Assembly: GCA_029243005.1 (NCBI GenBank) | Contig: JAQWSV010000325.1 | Coordinates: 1-34,096 of the forward strand | Origin: Woeseiaceae bacterium | Lineage (GTDB): Bacteria; Pseudomonadota; Gammaproteobacteria; Steroidobacterales; Woeseiaceae | DNA length: 34,096 nt | Direction: 5' to 3' | Shown here: positions 1-7,765 of the stretch, piece by piece | Position numbering within the stretch: position 1 is the first letter of the stretch | Layout: each line of letters opens with the position of its first letter | Made by a program: the position numbers and the translations under genes | Notes under the pieces: model-generated | What the model was told of the DNA's origin: nothing | What the model saw: the letters and a program-made list of their open reading frames with translations, nothing else | The model's database searches: none

Positions 1-1181
1 TGCTTCGTTGTCTGGACGACGATCGGTACTGCCTCGCCATCGATGTTGATATCCATCAGAACAGGCGCCGTCGGCGTGTCGTAGTTCCAGATGTCGTGTT
101 TGACGAGCTGTGCATGCCACGCTCGTTCGCCAGTTTCTGCGTGGAGCGCGATCAGGCTGGTGCCGTACAGGTTATCACCCGGGTGAAAACCGCCGTAGTA
201 GTCAATCGTGGCACCATTGGTCGGGATGTAAACGATGCTGCGCTCCTGGTCCGCGGACATCGGCGCCCAGGAAGAGATGTCGCCGGTGTATTTCCAGGCG
301 TCGCTTTCCCAGGTCTCATGACCGAATTCACCCGGCCGTGGAATAACATGAAACTTCCATAGGAATTGGCCCGTTTTCGCGTCATAGGCAAGGATGTCGC
401 CGGGAACGTTTTCGATTCGTGACTGGTAATATCCCTGTTCGTGAGAGTTACCGACGATAACAACGCCGTTCACCACGATCGGCGGTGACGATGTTGTGAT
501 GTAGCCATCAACCAGGTCCATGCCTTCATATGGATCATGACCGTAGGGCAGGTCGGAGAGCAGGTCCGTCAGCATGTCGGTGACACCGGTTTCCGGGAAT
601 CCTTCTACACCGACCGGACGCCCCCAGTTTTCGAGCGGCTGGCCAGTTTCAGCGTCGAGCGCGGTCAGGAAGAATGCAGGGGAGGAAATGTAGATGACAC
701 CACGGCCATCGATTTCGGCGAAGGCAACACCTTTGCCGTAGTCGGCACGCATCGAGTATTCGTAACGCGGTGTTGCCGGCTCACCATAAGACCATAACAG
801 TTCACCGTTCGCCGGATCGAGCGCCACGACGTAACGCCGTGGACCAGCAACGGTGTATAACTTGCCGTTGATGTAGCTCGGTGTCGAACGTCCGCTAGCA
901 GCATTGAAGCTGGCGCCGTCCCAGACCCACGCTTCCTCGAGGTCCTCAAAGTTCTCGAGATTGATCTCATCGGCCGGAGAGTAACGGGTATGCGCCGCGT
1001 CGCCACCGAGATACCCCCAGGTACCGCCTTCGGTGTCCGGCGCGTTCCTGATAACCGATGTCGTCGCTGACGCGGCGGATTCGGCACCACCTGACGATTC
1101 CTGCGAACATGCAGTGACTGACAGTGCTATGGCGATGATGCCGAAGCGTACAAAATGGAACGCAGATAATGCGTTTTTCAT
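1..1181 (-). CDS. PQQ-dependent dehydrogenase (quinoprotein), 3' end truncated by window edge
   Basis: Reading minus from ATG at 1181 gives [29 protein letters not shown]... (lipoprotein-like signal), then [65 protein letters not shown]...; open to the window edge and collinear with the 7766..9745 protein. Confidence 0.9.
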   Translation of the reverse strand, partial: MKNALSAFHFVRFGIIAIALSVTACSQESSGGAESAASATTSVIRNAPDTEGGTWGYLGGDAAHTRYSPADEINLENFEDLEEAWVWDGASFNAASGRSTPSYINGKLYTVAGPRRYVVALDPANGELLWSYGEPATPRYEYSMRADYGKGVAFAEIDGRGVIYISSPAFFLTALDAETGQPLENWGRPVGVEGFPETGVTDMLTDLLSDLPYGHDPYEGMDLVDGYITTSSPPIVVNGVVIVGNSHEQGYYQSRIENVPGDILAYDAKTGQFLWKFHVIPRPGEFGHETWESDAWKYTGDISSWAPMSADQERSIVYIPTNGATIDYYGGFHPGDNLYGTSLIALHAETGERAWHAQLVKHDIWNYDTPTAPVLMDINIDGEAVPIVVQTTK

Positions 1182-1434
1182 TCTTGCTCCCCCCTGATTA
1201 TCTGTCCGCCTTCCCAGGGAATGGGGTGGCCTTCGCCATAGCGGTTTCTTTCTCAAATTTGACTCGTAATTTTACGCCAATAGGCGATGTCATTGGAGAT
1301 TAAAAGGCGATTTGATACAGTCAGTTAACCGGTTTCGGGTTACCTGTGAAATCAATTGATACTCGCAAACGGACCGCCCGTCTGACGACGGACAAATAAC
1401 AAGAATTCGACGACACTGGCGCTGGGGACCCCGA

Positions 1435-1691
1435 ATGTATGACCTTTTTCTGACTGTGGTCATGATCATCAGCGACTTTATATGGGGCCCGTGGACGATG
1501 GTCTTCATCGCCTTCGTATCTTTTTTCCTGACCGTACGCCCCGATTTTTTCAGGTCACCCGATTCGGTTACATTCTGCGCAACACCTTTGAGGGTATGCT
1601 GAGCCGACCAGGTGACGCAGATTCGGAGCGCATGATTTTATTCCAGGCCACGATGACTTCACTGGTCGGCGTCTTTATAGCGTTCATGTAA
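1435..1691 (+). pseudogene. Truncated, frameshifted N-terminus of an AGCS-family sodium:alanine symporter
   Basis: ATG at 1435 gives MYDLFLTVVMIISDFIWGPWTMVFIAFVSFFLTVRPDFF; after a -1 shift at the T-run near 1545 the next frame continues FFQVTRFGYILRNTFEGMLSRPGDADSERMILFQATMTSLVG then stops. Pattern WGP...FLTVR..FFQ..RFGYILR...FQA.MT is AGCS-like; the rest of the protein is absent. Confidence 0.7.
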
Positions 1692-1791
1692 AGATTACGT
1701 GTCCGGCGAGCATCACTTTGCGACGGCTATCACGGACAAGATCCGTCAATACATACGCATGGCGACATCCGACACGAAGGACTGAATACCT

Positions 1792-2724
1792 ATGTCGTTT
1801 TACAAACTCGATGAAAGCGCGAATGGTGTCTACATCATCTCTGCCACGCCATTCACGGAAACCGGCGCATTAGATCTCGAAAGCACCGACAAGCTCGCGG
1901 ATTTCTATCTCGAGAAGGGCGTGTCGGGAATCACCGTGCTCGGCATGATGGGCGAAGCCCAAAAGATGGCGCCCGAGGAGTCGGAGCAATTCCTGCTACG
2001 AATGCTCAAACGGGTTAGTGGCGCTGTGCCGATCGTTGTCGGCGTGTCAGACCCCGGCATGAGCAACCTCATTCGCTTGTCGAAGTTCAGCATGGACAGC
2101 GGTGCGGCGGGTGTCATGGTGGCGCCGCTCGTAGGATTGGGAACAGAGCAAAAAGTCTATAACTATTTTACCCTGGTCTTCGAAGCGCTGGGTGACGATA
2201 TCCCGGTCTGTTACCAGGACTACCCGCTCGCAACCCATACCGAGATTTCCGTCGCGTTGTTTAACAAGATGGTTGCCGATTTTGATCAATTGGTGATGCT
2301 GAAGCACGAAGAGTGTCCTGGGCTGAACAAGGTTTCTGCTGTGCGTAAGGCGTCAGATGAGGGGTTGCGGCGTGTGTCCATCCTTTGTGGCAATGGAGGG
2401 CTTTACCTGCCACAGGAGCTGATGCGTGGCGCTGATGGCGCTATGACCGGTTTCGCGTATCCGGAAATGCTGGTCGCCGTCGTGGCACTTCATCGCGCTG
2501 GCGAATATGACAAGGCGGAGGATGTATTTGATGCTTACCTGCCGTACATTCGGCACGAGCAGCAACCAGGCTTCGGGTTGGCATTACGCAAGGAGATGCT
2601 ACATCGTCGCGGTGTGATGGCATCGCCAAGAGTGCGGGTACCGGGACCGACGATGAATGCAACGGACTATAAGGAACTTGATCGGCTGATTAGCCGGATC
2701 GAACAAAACATAGAGGCTTTGTAA
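1792..2724 (+). CDS. Dihydrodipicolinate synthase / N-acetylneuraminate lyase (DapA) family protein
   Basis: 310 aa; ISATPFTETGALDLESTDKLADFYLEKGVSGITVLGMMGEAQKM fold signature, Schiff-base lysine candidate in VMLKHEECPGLNKV. Confidence 0.88.
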   Translation: MSFYKLDESANGVYIISATPFTETGALDLESTDKLADFYLEKGVSGITVLGMMGEAQKMAPEESEQFLLRMLKRVSGAVPIVVGVSDPGMSNLIRLSKFSMDSGAAGVMVAPLVGLGTEQKVYNYFTLVFEALGDDIPVCYQDYPLATHTEISVALFNKMVADFDQLVMLKHEECPGLNKVSAVRKASDEGLRRVSILCGNGGLYLPQELMRGADGAMTGFAYPEMLVAVVALHRAGEYDKAEDVFDAYLPYIRHEQQPGFGLALRKEMLHRRGVMASPRVRVPGPTMNATDYKELDRLISRIEQNIEAL

Positions 2725-2726
2725 CG

Positions 2727-3515
2727 ATGGATTTGGGAATCGAAGGAAAACGCGCACTGGTATTGGCCAGCAGTCAGGGCCTGGGCCTTGGTATTGCAAC
2801 TAGGCTCTGTGAGGAGGGCGCCAGGGTAATGATTTGTGGTCGGGTGGAAGAAAAACTGCAGGGCGTCGCGAAGGCCCTGAATGATAATTGCTCGGGGTCA
2901 GCCGGGTACGTCGTTGCGGATCTTTCCGACCCGGGTTCGACTGTCGCAATTTATGGTGCCATGAAAGAAAAACTCGGTGGTGTCGATATTCTCGTGAACA
3001 ATACTGGCGGTCCACCGCCTGGCACCGTGGATAGGCCGGATACCGATTCGTGGAAGACACAGATCGACACGATGCTGATTCGTGTCATAGAAATAACGAA
3101 TCTCTGTATCGAAGACATGAAAGCGGCTGGCTGGGGAAGAATCCTGACCATCGCATCTTCTGGCGTCGTGCAACCCATTCCCAACCTGGCGATGTCCAAC
3201 ACGATTCGCTCCTCGCTTGTTGGCTGGAGCAAGTCCCTATCGAACGAAACGGCATCGCAGGGAATCACGGTCAACATGCTGCTGCCTGGACGTATCCTGA
3301 CAGCCCGTCTGGCACAGCTCGACAAGGCAGACGCCAAACGGACCGGCAAAACCGTCGAAGAGGTTGCCACCGCGGGACAGGCTACGATTCCGGCTGGCCG
3401 CTATGGAACTGTGGAGGAGTTCGGTAGCGTCGGCGCATTCCTGTGTAGCGAACCAGCAAGTTATATGACGGGCGGCCTGGTCCGTTGCGATGGGGGCGCG
3501 ATACGCGGCGTATAG
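2727..3515 (+). CDS. SDR-family oxidoreductase, atypical (BKR-like)
   Basis: ALVLASSQGLGLGIATRL nucleotide-binding region, DILVNNTGGPPPG, YMTGGLVRCDGG C-terminus. Usual YxxxK region reads PNLAMSNTIRSSLVGWSKSLSNE. Confidence 0.88.
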   Translation: MDLGIEGKRALVLASSQGLGLGIATRLCEEGARVMICGRVEEKLQGVAKALNDNCSGSAGYVVADLSDPGSTVAIYGAMKEKLGGVDILVNNTGGPPPGTVDRPDTDSWKTQIDTMLIRVIEITNLCIEDMKAAGWGRILTIASSGVVQPIPNLAMSNTIRSSLVGWSKSLSNETASQGITVNMLLPGRILTARLAQLDKADAKRTGKTVEEVATAGQATIPAGRYGTVEEFGSVGAFLCSEPASYMTGGLVRCDGGAIRGV

Positions 3516-3519
3516 AAAG

Positions 3520-4986
3520 ATGTCGAAGTACGACCTGAAAATCACCGGCGGAATGGTCGCGAACTTGTCAGAGACGTTCGAGGCGGACATCGCGGTTTGT
3601 GACGGGCGAATTGTCGCGATCGGCAAGGATCTCGGCGATGCCGGTCGCGTCATCGATGCAAGTGGCAAGTATGTTTTGCCTGGTGGCATCGAAGCGCATT
3701 GCCACATCGAGCAGGAGTCTTCGAGCGGCCTGATGACGTCGGATGACTACTACTCGGGGAGCGTGTCGGCGGCATTCGGCGGCAACACCTGTATTGTGCC
3801 TTTCGCGGCACAGCACCGTGGGCAGACCCTCAAGTCCGTGCTCGAGCTTTATCATGGGCGCGCCGGACCCAAATCGGTGATTGATTACTCGTTCCACCTG
3901 ATTCTCTCGGATCCCACTGACGACGTTTTGCACCGGGAATTACCCTTGGCAATCGAGCAGGGCATTACGTCGTTCAAAGTCTACATGACCTATGACCGCC
4001 TGATCGTTGACGACACACAAATGCTCGATATCCTCGCGGTCGCGAAGAAACATGGCGCGCTGACGATGATCCATGCCGAGAACAATGCCATGATCAAGTG
4101 GATGAGCGACAAGCTCGTCGATTCGGGGCATGGCGCACCCAAGTACCACGCGCTCAGTCATCCACGGACGGCGGAATCGGAAGCCATCAATCGTGCGATT
4201 GCGCTGGCGGGTTTTATCGATGCGCCAATTTTGATCGTGCACGTTTCGACCGAGGCCGGTGCCCGTATCATTGCGCAGGCACGTTATGATGGTCGCAAGG
4301 TGTTTGGTGAGACCTGTCCGCAATACATGTTCCTCAATGCTGAACAGATGGATTTGCCAGGTATGCATGGTGCGAAATTGTGCTGCAGCCCGCCATTACG
4401 AGATCGCGCTTCGCAGGAAGAAATCTGGCGTTGCCTGCAGAATGGTACGTTCCAGGTGTATTCATCCGATCATGCACCTTATAAGTTCGACGAGACCGGT
4501 AAGTTACACGCCGGTCCCGACGCCGAGTTTCCAAAGATCGCCAACGGTCTGCCGGGTATCGAGATGCGTTTACCGCTCCTGTTTTCAGAAGGTTTCATGA
4601 AGGGTCGCATCACGCTTAACCACTTTGTCGCCCTGGCGGCGACTAACGTGTCGAAGATCTATGGACTCGAGCACTGCAAGGGATCAATCACGGAAGGCAA
4701 GGATGCGGACATCGCAATTTGGGACCCAGAAGAAATTCGAACGGTTACAGCTGGGGATATACACGACAATATGGAATACACGCCTTACGAAGGCATGCAT
4801 ATCACGGGCTGGCCGGTGACGGTCATTCAGCGCGGCAATGTTGTGGTTGAAAGCAACGAACTGATGGTTGATCGGGGTGCTGGCGAGTTTGTGCGGCGCC
4901 GGACAATCGATTGCACCGGCATGCCCGGGCGACTGGCGCCTGAGTTGGACCCGGCAAAGAATTTCGGAGTCGACTTCAACCTTTGA
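3520..4986 (+). CDS. Hydantoinase/dihydropyrimidinase-family amidohydrolase
   Basis: MSKYDLKITGGMVAN...GKYVLPGGIEAHCHIEQ (HxH), GITSFKVYMTYD (carbamylated lysine motif), YSSDHAPY, GKDADIAIWDPE. ATG at 3520 chosen, just after the SDR stop. Confidence 0.92.
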   Translation: MSKYDLKITGGMVANLSETFEADIAVCDGRIVAIGKDLGDAGRVIDASGKYVLPGGIEAHCHIEQESSSGLMTSDDYYSGSVSAAFGGNTCIVPFAAQHRGQTLKSVLELYHGRAGPKSVIDYSFHLILSDPTDDVLHRELPLAIEQGITSFKVYMTYDRLIVDDTQMLDILAVAKKHGALTMIHAENNAMIKWMSDKLVDSGHGAPKYHALSHPRTAESEAINRAIALAGFIDAPILIVHVSTEAGARIIAQARYDGRKVFGETCPQYMFLNAEQMDLPGMHGAKLCCSPPLRDRASQEEIWRCLQNGTFQVYSSDHAPYKFDETGKLHAGPDAEFPKIANGLPGIEMRLPLLFSEGFMKGRITLNHFVALAATNVSKIYGLEHCKGSITEGKDADIAIWDPEEIRTVTAGDIHDNMEYTPYEGMHITGWPVTVIQRGNVVVESNELMVDRGAGEFVRRRTIDCTGMPGRLAPELDPAKNFGVDFNL

Positions 4987-5639
4987 TGCCCGACTTCCTC
5001 GTCATCAATCCAAATTCGAACGAACAGGTCACGGAAAACCTGCGCGAGTCACTTCGCGAGTTCAGGCCCATTATGTCGATTGAGTGTCATACGACAGCCG
5101 GCGCCCCTTTCGGCATCGAATCTGATGCCGATGTTGAACTTGCAGCATCCCTGGTGATTGAACAGGTCGCTTCGGAGCAACACCGCGACGCGATCGTCAT
5201 TGCGTGTTATTCGGACCCCGGTCTCGCGCAGTGCCGGGTGCAGTTCAGCACCCCGATATTCGGCATGCAGGACAGTGCATTGCGGGCAGCGGCGAGTGGC
5301 GGGTGCCGCTTCGGTGTACTGGCATTATCCGATGAGTCGATTGCTCGTCATCTACCCTGCATCGAAGCGCTGGGCCTAAATGATTTGTTGGCGGCGGAGT
5401 TGCCGCTCAATATTTCGGTTGAGCAATCGGCCGGTGATCCCAAGACGCTCGACAAGGTCATCGAAAACGGGCGAAGACTCATTGATGAGTTTGGTGCTGA
5501 GGCCGTCGTGCTTGGATGCGCCGGGATGGCGGCGCTTCAGAAACCGGCTGAGCAAGCATTGTCGGTACCTGTAATTGAGCCCGCGCATGCGGCCGTCGCG
5601 GAGGCCTTTGTGGCGGATCGCGCGACAAAGGGCGGCTGA
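4986..5639 (+). CDS. Asp/Glu/hydantoin racemase family protein
   Basis: MPDFLVINPNSNEQVTENLRESL; IVIACYSDPGLAQCR and EAVVLGCAGMAAL cysteine motifs; ATG overlaps the hydantoinase TGA by 1 nt (TGATG). Confidence 0.88.
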   Translation: MPDFLVINPNSNEQVTENLRESLREFRPIMSIECHTTAGAPFGIESDADVELAASLVIEQVASEQHRDAIVIACYSDPGLAQCRVQFSTPIFGMQDSALRAAASGGCRFGVLALSDESIARHLPCIEALGLNDLLAAELPLNISVEQSAGDPKTLDKVIENGRRLIDEFGAEAVVLGCAGMAALQKPAEQALSVPVIEPAHAAVAEAFVADRATKGG

Positions 5640-5828
5640 CGGACGCTGGAGGAATCGGAAGGTCATTTGCAAGAAGGCCAGAAGTGTTCCACGACTTGTA
5701 TATGGAACGGCAGGTACTGGCTCATGAGGCGGTTGCAGGACGTTTGGGAGAAGCGTTAATTACTCAGTGAGTTCGGAGAGTTTCACCTGGAAGCCAGCCG
5801 ATGGGCAGTCTTTGGTTCAACCAATACC

Positions 5829-5857
5829 AGAAAAGCACCCTGAACGGGTGCTTTTCT
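5829..5857. terminator. Bidirectional Rho-independent terminator between convergent genes
   Basis: Perfect 12-bp inverted repeat agaaaagcaccc-tgaac-gggtgcttttct with A-run on one side and T-run on the other. Confidence 0.85.
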
Positions 5858-5877
5858 GTTATTCAGCTTTATGCGAT

Positions 5878-7224
5878 TTATGCTCTGTCGATGGCTTCCG
5901 CCACGAGGTCGAGTGCGGCCTTGACGACTTTGCGTGACGAGCCGACGTTGAAACGCATCCGGCCCGAGCCACCCAGGCCATAGACTGTACCTGGATTCAG
6001 ATAGACGCCCGAATTCATCACCAGCCAGTCCTGGAAATACACTTCCGCGCTTCGCATTTCCTTCTTCTCGGCCATCTCAGCTGCGCCGATCTTGTCCATC
6101 GTTTCGCTGAAGTCGAGCCAAGTGAGGTACGTGCCTTCCGGACGGGTATAGCCGACCGACGGCATATTCTTGGCCACGTAGTCCTCGGTGAACTTGTGGT
6201 TGTCGTCGAGATAAGCGAGCAATTGATCCAGCCACTCGCCACCTTCCCGGTAGGCTGCTTCATGGGCGACATAACCCAGGGTGTTGATGGCCCCATAGTG
6301 GAAATGCTGTACCCGGGACAGCAAGCTCGGATCCGACGAATGCCAGTAGGCGTTCTTCATTCCCGCCATATTGAAGGTCTTGCTGGCGGAATTGAATGAC
6401 AGGCTGTTGTTGACGATGTCCTTATCCGGCAGGCGCGCGAACGGTACGTATTCGTGACCCGGTCGAACGAAATCGGAGTGAATTTCATCGGAGAGCACGA
6501 CGACGTCGTTTTCGAGGCACAACTGGCCGATCTTGAGAAGTTCCTCTTCTGTCCAGACATTGCCGGTCGGGTTCTGCGGGTTGCAGACAATCATCGTCTG
6601 CGCTTCCGGGTCGGCCAGCTTGACCTCCAGGTCATCCCAGTCAATCTCGTAGCGACCACCGACCTGCTGCATTTCACTGTCGACCATTTCCGTGTACGTG
6701 TGCCGGGCGATGCCATAGAAGCCTGAATATGCCGGCGAAAGTTGCACGATCTTGCTGGCTGGTCGCGAGAACGTCCGAATGGCAGCGATCATGCTTGGAA
6801 GGACGGCGGACGACAGTTGAATGGTCGAGGGATCCAGTTCGAGATTGTTACGTTCGGCATTAAATTCGGCGATGGCTTCCCTGAGCGAAGTCGTGCTGCT
6901 CATGTAGCCCCAGGTGTGGTGCTTGCATCGCTCAGCCAGCGCTTCGGTGATGCAGGGTGGGCATTCGAAATCCATCGTCGCGACGCCCATGCCGTATTTT
7001 AATTCGCCGTTCGGATAGCGCCTTGCTGGCCCATCCCAGCGGGCACAGTTCCAGCCACCCCGCTCATAGATCGTTTCAAAGTCGTAATTGCCGTTCTTGA
7101 ACAGGCCGCCGCCTTCATCAGCGTCTGCGATGACCGCTGTCGATGTACCTGCAGCGCCCACAAACGCCGTCATTCCAGCGCCTTTCAGAAAGCTTCTGCG
7201 GTCAAGTCCTGTATGGCTCGGCAT
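5878..7224 (-). CDS. Tat-exported PLP-dependent enzyme, MalY/PatB-like aminotransferase class I/II fold
   Basis: N-terminal LDRRSFLKGAGMTAFVGAAG twin-arginine signal; IVCNPQNPTGNVWTEEEL, VVLSDEIHSDF, FNSASKTFNMAGMKNAY (PLP lysine), RMRFNVGSSR. Confidence 0.9.
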   Translation of the reverse strand: MPSHTGLDRRSFLKGAGMTAFVGAAGTSTAVIADADEGGGLFKNGNYDFETIYERGGWNCARWDGPARRYPNGELKYGMGVATMDFECPPCITEALAERCKHHTWGYMSSTTSLREAIAEFNAERNNLELDPSTIQLSSAVLPSMIAAIRTFSRPASKIVQLSPAYSGFYGIARHTYTEMVDSEMQQVGGRYEIDWDDLEVKLADPEAQTMIVCNPQNPTGNVWTEEELLKIGQLCLENDVVVLSDEIHSDFVRPGHEYVPFARLPDKDIVNNSLSFNSASKTFNMAGMKNAYWHSSDPSLLSRVQHFHYGAINTLGYVAHEAAYREGGEWLDQLLAYLDDNHKFTEDYVAKNMPSVGYTRPEGTYLTWLDFSETMDKIGAAEMAEKKEMRSAEVYFQDWLVMNSGVYLNPGTVYGLGGSGRMRFNVGSSRKVVKAALDLVAEAIDRA

Positions 7225-7317
7225 GGCTTATTCCCTCTCAACATTTTGCGGCCGCTCTTCAACGAGAGCTCCGCAGGGCAGAATAACAGATTTCTTATAT
7301 GAGTCGGATCTTAAGGC

Positions 7318-7719
7318 CTATCTTCGTTGGCGCGCCTCGACAGTCAGTTCATTGAGCGCGCCGTTCTTGTAGTCCAGCTCAGTGTCGCCGTGGGCATAGC
7401 GGCTGAGCGAAAGGATGTAGGCAAGAATATCAACGTATTCCTTCTCGGTCAGGAAGCCCGGGTTGCTCTCGGGCATCGATGTCATCATGACTGTATACAG
7501 AATGCCGATCGGCTGGCCTTCCCAACGCTTCAATACCGGCCGGAAGTACTTCTTGTCATGGCACAGTAGGCAATGTTGCGCATAAAGGATTTCGCCCACG
7601 TCGGCCTGATCCTCGGTATAGACACCGTCGTTGGTGGTCCGGGGATCGGCCGCACTGCTGCCGTCCCAGGTGGCCAGCAGCAGCGGAAAAAACAGGCGCG
7701 TAATTTTCCTGCTAATCAT
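7318..7719 (-). CDS. Secreted c-type cytochrome
   Basis: Signal peptide-like N-terminus, VGEILYAQHCLLCHDKKYF (CxxCH) and distal Met region TSMPESNPGFLTEKEYVDILAYIL. Confidence 0.85.
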   Translation of the reverse strand: MISRKITRLFFPLLLATWDGSSAADPRTTNDGVYTEDQADVGEILYAQHCLLCHDKKYFRPVLKRWEGQPIGILYTVMMTSMPESNPGFLTEKEYVDILAYILSLSRYAHGDTELDYKNGALNELTVEARQRR

Positions 7720-7765
7720 GGTGAGATAGTCGCAACCACTCGGTGAATTTCAGCTGAATCGGCGG

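Noticed and set aside
1290-1508. 72-aa minus ORF in the PQQ/AGCS intergenic region
   Set aside because: No family signal and antisense to the AGCS remnant and its leader.
2951-3370. 139-aa minus ORF inside the SDR, and many other antisense ORFs in the track
   Set aside because: Antisense to well-supported genes, low-complexity Arg/Ser/Pro-rich composition typical of shadow frames; no motif.
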